The notes under the pieces are model-generated. The model did not search any database and was not told the DNA's origin. It was given only the letters and a program-made list of their open reading frames with translations. Source: Paulownia fortunei (Eukaryota > Streptophyta > Magnoliopsida > Lamiales > Paulowniaceae). Taken from it: DNA of 64,000 nucleotides. The position numbers were made by a program, and so were the translations under genes. The stretch lies in NCBI GenBank assembly GCA_019321725.1, contig CM033109.1:7595993-7659992 (forward strand), read 5' to 3'. This document shows, in pieces, positions 46,970 through 60,140 of the stretch. How positions within the stretch are numbered: the stretch's first letter is position 1; every line of letters starts with the position of its first letter.

Positions 46970-48116
46970 AGGAGTTCAAACTAGTTGGTGGCGGCAACCG
47001 TAAAAATTAAAAAACAAAAAATCTAGTGCCTAGGTGATGCCTTGTTGAAAATTTTGCAAAAATCCAAAATTCTAGGTGCTCTAAACCGCTGTCTAGGCAC
47101 TGCGACACGAAAAAAGTTCCTAATTTGATTCAACTTAAATAAAAAAAAGAAGGATAATTTTTTTTCCATCCTTTTAACATTCTTATTCAAGGAGAATGAT
47201 ATCGGAGAGAGAGAAAGGCGAAAGACTTGAGGAATCAAGAATTTTATAAGAAGAACATCAAGAAGTAAGATTTGAAAAAGAACATCAGCCACGTGGAAAC
47301 GGATCTTAGCACTTTATCAAACGGATCTTAGCACTTTGTTAAGATTTCTTCAAAATATAGTTTTCTCTATTTTTCTTCTACTTTTTCTTTTATCATATCT
47401 ATGAATTTTGTTATGATGTTTTTTCAATTTTAGCATGAATTAATTTACTTTTCTAGGTTTATAATGTAGTCTAATTATAATAATTTGAATTTTTCTATCA
47501 ATACAGTTGATGAAATAGTTTTTCTAATTGAGTGTTCAATATTATTTTTAATGCTTCTAATTACTTGATCACTAATTAGATGATTTGTTAATCATAATGA
47601 GATGGGAGGTAATTCATGTGTCTTTTTCAATGTGTTGAATATCATAAATTATATGTGAAATATGAATATACTTGTATAGTTTGTGCAGTCGCTATATGAT
47701 ATTCACAAAGTTCAATGAATTATTGATTGTTGTAATTCATATAGAAATATAGTGAGTTAAAAATTAAAAATAATTTCATTAGATCTTGGGGGAGACTAGT
47801 AGATATTTATGGAATTTTTGATTATTTATTAGTAGAGTAAATCTAGATTGATAAGATAGGATATTCAATTCTAATTAATTATGATGAAATCAAAGTTCAA
47901 TTCATTGGTTTAATCGTTACTTACTTTTGAGTTTACTTAGTTCTAGTTAAATTTTAATTTACTAATCAACACTCTATTTTTCGATCATCAAATAAAATTG
48001 GAGTTAACATAATTTTGGTACTTAATAATAATCAATTTTCATGAGAACGACACTATACTCACCTACATATTATTTGTTAACGATAATGTGTACTTGCGTT
48101 AATAAAATCCGTAACA
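46970..48116 (+). repeat. Gypsy LTR fragment, related to 14481-15690
   Basis: The end reads TTGGTACTTAATAATAATC ... GTTAACGATAATGTGTACTT then TTAATAAAATCCGTAACA, the LTR end seen at 15691 and 20076 in the opposite direction. The left part has GTGCCTAGGTGATGCC as in those LTRs. No primer site follows, so it is a solo or truncated LTR. Confidence 0.6.
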
Positions 48117-49572
48117 GTTAACTTAAGTCTCATTACTTGATCATATTAATTAATTTAATCCAACACTTGGATTAATTCTTAGAAAAGATATAGATGTGTC
48201 CAAGTTAGTTAGTAACGCTTTAGATTCACCGGTAAGCTAGCAGTGGGCTTACAATTCTCGTAATTTAATTAAATAAATAAATATATTAATTAATTAATTC
48301 AATAAACTAATCCCTTTTCAATTAACACATTAAATTCAAGATCCAACAAATCATGGGTAGTATCTACAACTATATACTCATTTCTAGTTACTTGATTTGA
48401 TGATAAAATTTGAAAATTTCTTTTTAATTTCTATCCAATTTTGGCCAAGAATTTTCAAAGTCGAGCATCATGAAAATATAGGATATTACCTATACATTTA
48501 AGCAATGGATCATATGTTACCTCTAAGCGATAGATCATACGTTGCCCACGTATTAACCTCTATTCCTACACACAAAATATTACCCTTATGATTGTCATAA
48601 AAATGGAAAATAAATCAAAGTGTAATATGTCATGTACAAAGTTACAATATTGTTTCAAATGTAAAGATTAATTCAAACACTATCATAACAAGAAAATTTC
48701 TATTCGACAACATTGTTGAATTTGAATTAGGTATTTTTGGGTAGGGCAGTTCAGTATATTCATTCTTAACAAAGCATCCGCATACATATACTATTGTCAC
48801 AATGCTAATACCTATAGAACAAAGCATCCTCCTTGTAAGCCTGTATTAGATGTACAAATGTTGTGGAATTCATTAATATCACGTCTCAATGATCTTCAAC
48901 TTGAAACATTTTAAGGCGAAAGCCATAGAATCATACTTCATGATCATCATTCCATATGCGACCATACCCCGTAGCTATATACGGTCTAAGTACTTCATCA
49001 AAATTTAATAATATAATAATAAATATGAAGAAATATCAATATACTAATATTGAATATATTTGATAAAATTATAAAGACGACCAATTTAATTAGTTTGCTT
49101 AATACTACTTTAACAGTGAAAACTGTATAACCATAAGTTATTGTTCGTGATCTTACTCCATATTATTTTTTATAAAGGAGATTTTCATAGAAATATTTTA
49201 GATGATTGCAATATCAGTAACATACCACTCACTAGGAGTATTGAATATAAAGAGTTGTACCTATCACCAATTAGCATAATAAAATTTTGATTGGTAGACC
49301 AAAAAACATCATATTATTGTTGAGGATAAGTAACAAAAAATTGAAATTCCCAACAACATATAGAAGTTATGCAACATTACTTGGTTCGCTCGTTAATGAG
49401 AGTAGCTTCTCAAGAATTGGTTAATTATGACTTCAGTAATTTTGCTGCAGACCAATACAATTTGTTCAAAAAGTTTTCGGAGTATATAATGGTTGAGCCT
49501 CCAACGTGATGGTATAGTCTCATTCCATTATGTTAGTACAATGTGTATTTTCTCTTATGGTAGTGGGGGAGA
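48117..49572 (+). other. Copia 3' internal region, not resolved
   Basis: AT-rich sequence with repeated TTAATTAATT stretches (48290-48300). No RT or RNase H motif could be read. The last 15 bases (GGTAGTGGGGGAGAT, 49558-49572) are a typical copia polypurine tract. Confidence 0.5.
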
Positions 49573-50005
49573 TTGTTGGGGCCCACCCCACAAAAGAAAA
49601 CCAAAAAAAAAAGAAAAGAGAAAAAATAGTGGATGGCTCCAAATTGGAATTAGAGTAATGCATAATATAAAAGGCCAGTTTTTTGGCTGTAGTTTGAGTG
49701 TCTCAAATAGAGGATTTGATCACGAATGTTTATGGGTCTTGGTGTAAATTAGTTCGGCTTTACAAGATTATTTTGAGGCGTGAAGTCGCGTTTTCTTCTG
49801 GCGAGTTCAAACAGTGAAGACTTTATGAGTTTTCTTTCTTGGTATTTTTTTATTTCTTAATCTAGTAATGTGGAATATTTAGTTGTGGGTACTTAATAAA
49901 GAGTTTTTTTTTTTCTCCATTGTTTAGTTGACTCAAGTTTAAAACAAAAAATTCGAGTATATTTTGTAATCACCTATTTATTAATGGATTTCTTTGTGGT
50001 GTTTG
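49573..50005 (+). repeat. Copia 3' LTR, truncated
   Basis: Starts TTGTTGGGGCCCACC after the polypurine tract and follows the 5' LTR to GATTTCTTTGTGGTGTTTG, where similarity ends about 90-100 bases before the expected LTR end. Confidence 0.7.
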
Positions 50006-52475
50006 AGAAATAAATATAAATATTAATAGTTTGAAATTTTATTTTTAATACTAATATCTTGATGAACAAGTCCAAAAAAGTAAATAAGTCTAGGTGGAGG
50101 GTCTAACATTAAATGATGCGAAGGCCTCATAGATTCCTTGTTGGCTTCTGACACTCTCAATCAAACTTCTCCAAGCCAGGTAGGCGTACCTCTCTCTTTA
50201 AGTTTTGGGGCCTAGTCTTAAATTTCAAGTTTCCTCATATGTTCTTTATTACAGGCTCTTCGGATGGAGAGTCAATCTGGAGCTGGGGAGTCTAGTTTGT
50301 CTTTTAGAATGCACACAGAAACAGGAGCTGACATTCGATGAAGGAAAGGTAGTAATAGCTAAAAAGAGTGGACTATTGCTAAATTAGATGAAGGCTAATT
50401 TGGGATAAATTTTGTGACGTGGGTTGTGATTATTGATCTCTTGAACTTATCTTAAAATCAAATTTGACTGATGTTACATGTTTCCTGAGCATGACCCACC
50501 AAAATTTGTTAGTATAATTAACACTTAAGCTCCACAAAATTAACAACATTTCAAGTTTCTTTACTTCTTTTGCTCAACAAAGATCTACCCTTAATGGTAA
50601 ATTTTCGGTTAAACGATTTGCTACATAACATGATTAGAGTAGCTCCCAGACTGGGATTGGCCAACTTTGGTTCTAAATGATCTTAGGTTTAGGTCCCCTC
50701 CCTTTATACTGTCTTTCCGAGATTTACAATTGGTAGGGTCATGCCTAACTCTGCATATATAATTTTATTAACAAAATTAAAGGAAATACTTCTTTTCTTT
50801 TCGTTAATGAAATAAAATGATCGTATTTATAAATTTGAACACTAGTTAATCTTTAAGAAAATTGTATTCTTCAAGAAGTTAAAAATGTGATAAGAGTAAT
50901 GCAATGTCTAATTCTTTTTTGGTAATCGAAACAACGGCCAAATTAATTATCTTTTCACTTAAAGATACTATATATATATATATTACTTAGTAGAAAAGAT
51001 TGAAAAAATATCACAAAAACTCTTTTATTTTTATTTTTTCTATAATTACTCGCGACAATTGTGAACTCTCAAAGAACACTTCAAAATGCACATATTGACT
51101 CTTAACAATTTGTTGAAATGCCCATATACATAATTTAGTGTGCTAATAATATTAGCCAAATTTGGACCAAGAATCATTGGGCCATTCCGAAACTTGACCC
51201 AATATTAAATCAGGCCTTAAAAGATTGGTTTTCGTGGACAAGCTTTGCTTCAAGTAGTGGCCCAACTCTAACTTTAATTCGAACTCCACCAATTGATAGT
51301 CCTATTTAGAGCTACTCATGGGACGGTTTAAGACATAATTATTAGCATAATAAACCGCTTCAATGCGTGGCAGCGTTGACCTTTTTATATTCATAAAGTT
51401 GGGAAAAGATTATAACTTAGAATGTTTATTAGCGTTTATCTAAAAACATCTTATAAATTTTTATATTTTATAAAATTTTCTTTTTGGAGATTATAAGTGA
51501 GAATTTGTTTTTATTACAACGTTCTTGAAGTATTTGAACGAAATAAAATCATATCTATAATAAGATGTTAGTAATAAAAGTTTTAGAATTTAAATGGTCA
51601 AATTACAAGGGTTTGCTAATATTTTAAAGAGTAAGTTGAGATCTATTTGTTTTAATCTAAGGACCTTCTAAAATCTTAACATCTTATTTTTTAAAGTTAT
51701 TAGCTCATCTCATAAAATTTATACTAAATATTTTTTAACGTCTTATAAACTCTCAAATATTTTAAATATATTAGAAAATATTTTTAAACAGTTCATAATT
51801 TCGGCAACATATCCTCTTGGAACAAATATGGCAACACATGTTTTAGCAAGAATGTATAAATGTAATTTAGAGGGGATATATGATTTACCAATCTCTTTTT
51901 TTTTTTGAATTGTAAACAAAGAAAAGCTATCATTTTTTTTTCCCAAGATAAAAGCAAATATAAATCTAAACGTAAAACGCTGGAGATCACAAAAAAAATA
52001 GCAGGTGGCGGTATGATATGATCCATCTTGCTCAACTCTTGTAGAAAAATGGCAGTACAATATACCAACAAAAAGTAAGTACTGCTACTCTGTATCCTAA
52101 AATTACTGATCCATCATACAACATTTAAGAATTGAAGCTGATTCCACATTTCTTACCATTTGTACTAGCAGGAAACAAGCACCTCACAAGCATCACATCC
52201 AATTCTTGTAGTACTGCTGAAAGGCATTAACTGAGTTCCAGCATGATGTGGATTGGAATCAGTCGAGCGTCCTCGATGTCATTTTTTTGTTGTGCTCAGG
52301 CTGTAATACTAATGCACGTTAGAGGAGTCAGAAGGTTTTCCAGTTAAAACCTTCGGCCTACAAGTCAACATAATGCTCTGAGATGAAAAACATAAAAAGC
52401 GAGAATACTTAGAGAGTACACTTATGAACGTGCCTTTGTCATGGAAAAGTGAGGGTGATTGTACTACACCTCAAT
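50006..52475. other. Intergenic stretch with two GC-richer islands
   Basis: A segment at 50140-50395 has a GT...AG-like structure (CCAG/GTAGGCG, TTACAG/GCTCTTCGG) and encodes ALRMESQSGAGESSLSFRMH on the plus strand; I recognise no family. A second island at 52140-52465 is also more balanced in composition than its surroundings and could be the 3' end of a decayed gene on the minus strand (NAFQQYYKNW). Neither has other exons. The remainder is AT-rich. Confidence 0.35.
51420..51745. mobile_element. Possible MITE
   Basis: Inverted-like ends contain AACATCTTATAAATTTT (51447) and TTTTAACGTCTTATAAAC (51733), with TTAGCGTTTATC- and AAGATGTTAGTAATAAA-type subterminal motifs. No coding frame. Borders and duplication not established. 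Confidence 0.3.
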
Positions 52476-53230
52476 TGATTAACAAGTGTATATTTTAGTA
52501 TATTTTTATATCAAATTATTTATATATTTTATTTTATTCTTATTAATATTATAATTTTATTAATATTTTGTGTTAGAGAATCAATAAATAAAAAAAGATC
52601 AAAATGAACCAAAATAAAATCAAAGAAAACAACACTTATCATGAGCAATTTGGGAGATAATATTTTATTAGATAAAAAAAACACCACAATTAGAAAAAAA
52701 TGACCATTTTTACCTAAATCTATCATGTGCATATCAAAATATTTTGGACTTTATAAGTGATTGTTGGACCTGCATTAAATTCAAAATAAACATGTTTATA
52801 AACTTATGCAGTTTTTTGTAGTTTGGACATAATTCTATGTCCAAAAACCTTATGAGCCTGAATCTTACTTCATTTAAAATTCAAGAGATAGAACTACAAC
52901 TTTGTTGTTGAAACTCAGCCCAATTCAGTTTTGATTATAGCAAAAAATTCTTCCAAATATATGTATTGGAAATGAACTATTTATCCTGACACATCTCCTT
53001 AAATCAAGTATAACTTTCTTCTTAGTAGTTGGAATTAGATAATTCAAGTTAAAAAATGAAGCTAACAGATAAATTTATAACTTTTGTGTTGATCATTTAT
53101 CCAAAATCAGGTGATTACATAGAGAAAAATGTGTGACAAAATTTGAATTTGAAAAGGGTATGTGAATTTAAAGCACATTTGAAATTAATTTAGAGTGCAT
53201 TTGGAGATGTCAATTTATGTACTCTTCTAC

Positions 53231-53238
53231 TATAAATA
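53231..53238 (+). promoter_or_regulatory. LTR TATA box
   Basis: TATAAATA in CTACTATAAATATAGGCTC, about 755 bp into the LTR, at the usual place between U3 and R. It would drive the element's RNA, including the cargo genes. Confidence 0.5.
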
Positions 53239-53527
53239 TAGGCTCTTTGATGGTATTTAAGATATATAAACAAACCCTTATAAGGGGAAAGAAGTTTTAT
53301 TATTATCTTTAGACTGAGTTTTTTAGTAGTAATGTAAGTTTTTTAGTAATAATAGAAATATATTCTCTAGTTTCTCTTTTATTTTTAGTCTTTTCTACTT
53401 TAATTATGTCTTTCTAAATTTTATTTAGTTGATGAGAAAAGGTGAACCTCTTGATGGAAGAAGATGAACGATTATAAAGATGCATAATGTTCAGGTGTGT
53501 TGTATTATTATTTTAATTTTTTATTAA

Positions 53528-54061
53528 AATTCTCATTGTTTTATAGTGATTCTTGATTTATATATTACTAATGACATAATAAATATTTTGATTCATTTAG
53601 TTTATTGTACGGTTCTACTCTACCAACTGCTAAGGTAAAATCTTGATTTGTTGTAGACAAAGGTGTGCATAAATATTTAATCTCATAAATAAGTGTTGGC
53701 GTTAAAATCCTTCTTGTTTTGTGGTGATTCTTGATTTATATATCTCCAATAAAACAACAAATATTTGAATTCATTTAGCTTATTGTACGGTTCTACCCCA
53801 CTGACTGCTAATATAAAACCTTGATTTGTTGTACACAAAGATGTGCATAAATATTTAATCCCATAAATAAGTGTTGGCATTAAACCCCTTCTTGTTTAGT
53901 GACGATTCTTGATTATTATATGACCAATGACATAGCAAATACTTGAGTTAATTTAGCTTATTGTATGGTTCTATTCCACCGACTACTAACGTAAAACCTT
54001 GATTTGTTGTAGATAAAGGTGCGCATAAATAATTGATCTTATAAACAAATATTAATGTTAA
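53528..54061 (+). repeat. Three 178-bp tandem repeats in the LTR
   Basis: The GATTCTTGATT anchor occurs at 53548 and 53726, and again at 53904, exactly 178 bp apart each time. Each unit also contains TTATTGTACGGTTCTA or a variant, ACCTTGATTTGTTGTA and GTGCATAAATA. Confidence 0.9.
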
Positions 54062-54439
54062 GAGATAATTTGCAAACAATAAGATAATATCATAATTACC
54101 TTAATGCATGAGCTATATGATAACATATTTCCATTGAAACCTTCATTATATATGAATTCTAATAGTGGCATTTAAAAAAAAGTAAATAAATAAATAAATA
54201 ATCATTCATCTATCCAAAACTCAAGAGGAAATTCATAATCCTAAATACTTTTATTACTTTGATTTCTTAATTATAACATAATTTTTTCTTTATATTAAAC
54301 CATATTGAATCAATCTTTTAAGAAATATAATCCTGAAAACTTCAAACATTTTCCTTGTGGATCAGCCTCAAACTTCCAAAAAATTTATAACTTGACATAA
54401 CTTGTACTTGAGTTTGCAACATTAAAGTTGTAGCAAGTT

Positions 54440-54460
54440 TTTAGCATTATTGTCGGGGAA
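54440..54460 (+). other. Degenerate primer binding site
   Basis: TTAGCATTATTGTCGGGGAA resembles TGGCGCCGTTGCCGGGGAA, the Tat/Athila primer site, with about five changes. Confidence 0.6.
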
Positions 54461-54618
54461 GAAAAGGTAAGTATTCAGGTTTGTAAATATTTTTTCTTTG
54501 TAAATATTGTATGATTATATGTTCATATCGTATCGTAGTCATAATTCTCGTTGTTTAGTTAAAAAAAATTTTGAAACTTTATTTGAAAATTTTTCTGAGT
54601 CACCTCCACACACTTCCA

Positions 54619-56165
54619 CCATGGTTGAAAATAAAAGTATACAGGATGAAAATGAGAATCAATAGGTGTATACCATGCATTATTACTTGCAACCTCCTCG
54701 AAATTCTTCTCTTTCTTTTTTCATTTTTCCTTTCAATGCAAATAACTTTCGATTCAAGCTAGGTATGATCATTTTACTTCCTAATTTCAATGGTTTAGAC
54801 TCTAAAAGCCCTTAATTACATCTAAAAAAATTTGAAGAAGTATGTGCCACTTTGAAAATCAAACTTGTACAAATGAAATTATTAAACTCAAATTATTTTA
54901 TTTTTAAAAAAAAAATAAAGAAAAACTTGGCTTAACTCTTTAAAACCTGGGTAAGTTGGCACTTGACAAGAAATGTAAGCCAAATTTTAAAAAAAGTTCT
55001 TTACAACTCATAAAATTAATGTTTTGAAAAGACAAATCCAAATTTTTTTCTCAAAGATTCTAATGAAGTTTTCTTCAATGTTGAGAAAGATTTAAAAATT
55101 TGTTGAATTTATATCCATATCAAGGTTTTAAAAAATGACGCTTAATTAGTTTCTTTTATGAAGATTTAGCTCCTGAAATAAAATAATTTGTTAAAATAAT
55201 GTGTAATGGTGAATTTTTTGATAAAGAACCTGATGAAACCCTAGAATATCTAGACCATTTGACAAAAAACTCTCAATCATGACATATCTTTTGAATGTTC
55301 TATTAGATCTAATCTTGCTAATAATAAGAAAGAAAAATATTACCTTAGTTAAGAAAATGATCTAAATATTATGATTGCTAGTTTAACAAGAAAAGTTGAT
55401 GTCATGGAACTTAAAAAAGTAAAAGAAATCAGATCTATATAAGATGAAGAAGTTTGTTGCATTTGTGAACTTGTGGGACACTCCACCAATGAATTCTCAA
55501 ATATTCCAGTACAATCAAATGTCATGAACACATTTAAAAAAATCTTTTCATTCTTTATATTCTAAAACTTATAATTCACAATGAAGAAATTATCCCAATT
55601 TTAGTTGACGAAATGAGAACAGTGTCCAACTGCTACATTCACAAAAGTCACCACACTTTCCTTCTTATCCAGTTCCACATACAAAATCTTTTGAGAAAAC
55701 TTTGCAAGAATTTATGTATGCACAAATAAATTTTAATAATCAGACCTCACAAGCCTGATATGAGATTAAAAGCACATTTTCAACATGAAAAAGTTAAATT
55801 TTCTGCTCAACCTCATCCTCATCCTTCTACTCAGTGTCATGTTTCTTCTTCAGGTGAAAATTCAATTAAGGAGGCTAATTCGATTACAACTTTTCATAAT
55901 GAAAAAAATGTTGACAAAACTATTCATTTTAAGAGGAATCCAAAGTTGGTAACCACTCCTAAACATCTCTCTCATACTTATGTAACACTTTCACCTTTTC
56001 CTAGCATGTTAGCAAATTGTAAGAAAAATGAGCAAGGAAAGAAAATCCTTGAGACTTTTCAAAAAGTGGAAGTAAACATCCATCTTCTAGTTATAATCAA
56101 GCAGGTGCCTCAATATGCTAAGTTCCTAAAAGAGCTATGCACTAACAAATTGAAGTTAATGGGGG
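54619..56165 (+). pseudogene. Gypsy gag remnant
   Basis: Starts MVENKSIQDENENQ after a leader. Then FNGLDSKSP with LHLKKFEEVCATLKIKL matches the capsid start (F.GLDSEDPYLHLKEFEEVC). Later FDKEPDETLEYLDHLTKN matches the capsid end, and an ICELVGHSTNEFSNIP cysteine region replaces the zinc knuckle. From 55760 an open frame of 157 residues covers the gag-protease linker, including KKILETFQKVEVNIHLLVII and QVPQYAKFLKELCTNK, a well-known stretch upstream of the protease. Multiple stops lie before 55760. Confidence 0.85.
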
Positions 56166-56458
56166 ATGAAAAAAGTAAGTATGAGGGAGAATGTTTCGAT
56201 GGTTTTTCAAAGAAAATTCCCTCCAAAGTGTAAGGATTTGGACACTTTTACCATCTTTTGTACCATTAGTCAGATCAGATTTGAAAAATGCATGTTAGAT
56301 TTGGGAGCATTAATTAACATTATACCATATTCTATATATGTTTCTCTAAATGTAGTACCTTTAAAAAAAATTGGTATTATCATACAATTGGCTGATAGAT
56401 CTAATGCATATCCAATAAGGATTGTGGAAGATGTTCTTGTGCAGGTGAATGAATTAGG
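56166..56458 (+). pseudogene. Gypsy aspartic protease, 5' part
   Basis: The protease cuts Gag-Pol. FEKCMLDLGALINIIPYSIY includes the catalytic D-L-G-A motif typical of this lineage (most retropepsins have D-S/T-G-A), followed by IIQLADRSNAYPIRIVEDVL and VQVNEL. The frame then runs into unrelated DNA, with the continuation (EDD, KVSSTKINVHDN) found 3.1 kb downstream. A frame overlap with the upstream ORF near 56166-56233 marks a small frameshift. Confidence 0.9.
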
Positions 56459-59400
56459 TGTAATTGCTTGTCCTTCCATTCCATTTATTTTTGTTTGGGA
56501 GAGAAAAGTGAGAAAAAATTATTTTAAAAAAAAAAGGAATAGATTTTGAGAGTGTGATTGGATATGTGATGAAAATATAATGATTTTTTTTTTTTTGAAA
56601 TAGTGATTGAATATGAGAATTTTTACGATAAAATTTATGAAAGAAATAGTGTTTGGAAGTGGATTTTTTTTCTAAGAATTTTGTTTGCTAATTTATTTTA
56701 TTCTTAGTTTTTTAAAAATATTAATCTTTTATTTACTTTTAGTAGTCAATTAGTATTAAGTATACAACTACGTACATAAATATATACATTAATATTTATA
56801 AAAATATTATAAAGTCATTTTCTTAAAGTAAAAACTATTATAATGTCATAAATAATATCAATTTTTTTGTATTCCAATATATACAAAACTAAATAAATAC
56901 AAAAATATAATAGTTTACGTATATAACATATAACTATATAAATATGACATTTATATACATATATTTAAATATTGTGTAAGTATACACATGTATATTTATG
57001 GAACAAGAACACAAATATATTAATAAATTATATTGCTACATCAAATAAAATATCTGCACTATACATATAAATATATAAAAAATTATTCATTTATAGTTAG
57101 TTTTGTGTATATATTATGGTTTCATATATACATTTATATATGCACATATTTATATATATATATATATGCTTTTCTATTTCGTAATGTATCATTTATATAC
57201 ATATGTATATTTATAAGGATAATAATCCAATTCAAATTAAGCATGCACTTGATTAGTCTTGTAGAAAGACCGTGGACTTCAGTTCTTCAAATTCTTCACT
57301 AGAAATTCAGTCAGGATATAACCATTTCAAATGAATCATGATACATTCTATATTATGCAATGGAAATAACAACCAGCTTTAGTAAACTTAGGAAAAAGGT
57401 TGGGTGATTTTGGGTATACAAAGACGTGCCAAACAACTAATCAGTTTGTCCACTCAAGGGCACTAATTAGTTTCAAAAATTGCAGTAGCATATTTTCAGT
57501 TCATGACCTTCCATATATCCGGCCAAGGTGTAGTTTGGTCTCACATTTTTTAACTGCACAACATTAACCAAATAACTACATCAGTAATGTTAAAATATGT
57601 GAGTTCTTATGAGCTCAAAAGACCAATTCAATAATGCAAAAGCCATCTGCACTAGAACCCATTACACATGCATGCATATTATGTTTTGAGACTCTATCCC
57701 AACAATTGAACATGTATGCGCATCCACCTGGTAATGAAAGCAAAGGAATGAAAAATCAAATGAAACTCATGTGACACCATTAACAGGAATCATTCGTTTA
57801 ATATCTCTGTTATAACACACCAAATCCTAATACAAATAGATAAACATCATACATCATATAATGAAGTACAAATAATGCTATTTTCCATTATACAAATAAC
57901 AAATACCATGCCACCAAGGGCATATTACACTACACAATTGCTATTTTCCATCACAGCGACAAGGCCTCGATGTCACTGTGATGCTTTCCGATGTTGTAGC
58001 TGATAGAGGTGGTCGCATTGCACAAACACGATGCAACATATTGCGGAATAAAGAGACAACGCCAGTGTGCGATGCCCAAACACTATCCTCATTCAATAGT
58101 ATTGTCTCAACACATCCTATGTTCCTTGTAGTTACTGAAACGACTATAACCAGATATCACCGATAACAATACAGAAGCATGGAAGAAACAGACCCCATAA
58201 ACCATAACCAAATCATAACCCAAAGTCATGAAAAAATTAAAGCATTGAAGCAAATATGAACCCTCAACATGTAGCATTTCAATATAGAAGCATGCAAGAA
58301 ATACATCCCCTAAAGCAGTATAAAAAACATAGCCCATATAATTTAGGCATAATATAGGCAGTGAAATTAAGCACAAAATGAGACACATAACAATAAACTC
58401 ATATATGTGTACTCAATACCAAGTACCCAATGTATAAGTCAACTAATATAGTCACAATACATTTCAGAAGTTAACAAATACGCAGCACGAAGACAATGAA
58501 TCAATGTATTAAAGTTGAACAATGGCTCATAAATTGCTCCAATATCCACATAATTTCAAAGGATCAGTGGATCTAAAATGCCTCAACAGACCACAACTCC
58601 AACCCCAAAATAGAGCATTTACGTCTACACGTTAAGAAACATGAATGAGTTAAACCATAAACCATAAACCACAACCAACACTCAAAAGAAAAATCAACCC
58701 CCAAAAAAGAAACCTGATTAGCAACACTATCAGTGCAAATAAGCCATACCGGAAGTGAATTGAACAATTATAGTTGAGTATCGAAAAGAAATGTCTTCTT
58801 GGACGCTAACTTCGAACATTTGGGCCACTTAAAAATCTAAGCAAATTGAACTCAAAATATTAAAAAATAATACACCCACAAAACAGTCATAACAATTGAC
58901 TAAAAGATCTCAAACCATAGTCCTCCAAAGAGGAACCCATTTCGTCGGCCTAAAAGGCCTCAACCATAACTCATAACAATCAGCCCCAAGGAGTCCTAGG
59001 TCAACTGAAATCAACAAATCAAACGGCAACAAGATGAAAACACATTCACCTTTTGAGGAAGAAAACTCAGAAATCTTAGATAAAAAAAAGATTAAACCCA
59101 TTTCATCAGCCTCCAAGGTCTGGACTGTAATAAAAACAATCAGTCACTTTTAGGAAATATAGGCAAAATAGGTGTTGTTCGATACCTTTCTTCGTTTGGG
59201 ATTAGGGGAAGTCGCTGAAAAAGAGTCGAATCTGGAGCATTAGTCAGAATTCGGTCGTCTTTTCCATCGATGTAGAAGAGAGAGAAAGGGGAATTGGGAG
59301 TAGTGGGTTGAGGTTTTTGACAGAGATGGACACTGGAGCCTTGAATCGCAATAACCCAACTTGACTCAAAGTCCCATCGTAAACAAGTTGGATTTCTGTA

Positions 59401-59595
59401 GATGTTTAAGAAAATAGTAATTTTTGTGAGAGAAATTTTTGAAAATGCATATGCTTCGGATATCAAGGAAAAAATAAAAGGAGATATACAGGGATTTTCT
59501 AGGCTTTTTTTTCGAAAAGTTTGACAACCAAATCACACTTTACACGATTTTTTTTTTAAGTGGGATTTTTGGGAAAATAATTGACAAGCAAGCAG
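56459..59595. mobile_element. Non-autonomous DNA transposon inserted in the protease
   Basis: The insertion separates two halves of the protease. Its edges contain inverted TTGCTTGTC (56464-56472) and GACAAGCAA (near 59580-59590), plus subterminal GTGTGATTGG/GTGTGATTTGG motifs and A-rich tracts in matching positions. A 12-codon piece of the protease is missing at the site. No transposase is recognisable. Inside, minus-strand 59140-59466 looks like a 5' leader and first exon of a captured gene (CT-rich leader, ATGG start), and 57950-58130 reads EDSVWASHTGVVSLFRNMLH; neither family is recognised. A TA-rich patch covers 56880-57210. Superfamily not assigned. Confidence 0.55.
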
Positions 59596-60140
59596 TCTTA
59601 TACTAAGAGGATGATATATGCCATAATTCTATTCGTATTTATTTTAAAAAAAATATTTATGAAAGTCAGCTCGAACTAAGATTAATGTTCATGATAACAT
59701 TTTTATTATGGAATTTGATAGTGAGATTATAAAATATAATATTTTTGAAGTCGTGAGATATCCTACTGATGTGAGTTACTTTACAAAAATATTTCCTTAT
59801 AAAGGATTTGAAAAAAAAAAGAAGTTAGATGTGCAAATGTTGGGGATGTAAAAAATGATATAATGGGGCTGGATTTGTTGCAAAAAAAAATCAAGGTATG
59901 ATGTCTCTTATATTAAATTATCAATATCTAATGAAAGGTTTCTATTTTCTGTGGTGCAGACATCTAAAATGGAGTTTAGACCAATCCCGAACCATCTTAA
60001 ATATGTTTAATTGGGTGAGAAAAAAATATCATTAGTCAGCATTGCTAATAACCTCACTCAATTACAAGTGGACAAACTTATTTGAGTGCTTCGAAATTAT
60101 AAGATGGTGATTGTATAGACGATGACTTCGGTAGCATATA
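59596..60140 (+). pseudogene. Protease end and reverse transcriptase start
   Basis: Text includes KINVHDNIFIMEFDSEIIKY and NIFEVVRYPTDVSYF (protease C-terminus), then SKMEFRPIPNHLKYV, GEKKISLVSIANNLTQLQ and VDKLI, the region just before the RT fingers (KPLPDHLKYAYLGE...IIANNL). Near 60135 it jumps to a GTCGGGCTAAAAACATTAAA ... GGGAGGCAACC segment, which is the end-of-pol signature. The RT, RNase H and integrase have been deleted between these points. Confidence 0.85.

Larger units (their letters stand above)
40096..50005 (+). mobile_element. Ty1/copia retrotransposon with nested insertions
   Basis: Plus-strand order is 5' LTR, primer site, gag, protease region, integrase, polypurine tract, 3' LTR. 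The element is split by a 3.06-kb solo LTR (42022-45081) and carries another LTR fragment (46970-48116). RT and RNase H are not recognisable. Gag and integrase wording is that of common plant copia elements with a CCHC gag. All frames are broken. Confidence 0.8.
52476..54435 (+). repeat. 5' LTR of right gypsy element
   Basis: Starts TGATTAACAAGTGTATATTT and aligns with the 3' LTR start (63358) to the window end. It includes a promoter-like TATA box and three 178-bp tandem repeats. The end at GTTGTAGCA is set by the primer site that follows. Confidence 0.75.

Noticed and set aside
57033..57302. 89-residue Tyr/Ile-rich frame
   Set aside because: Produced by TA-rich microsatellite sequence inside the DNA transposon.
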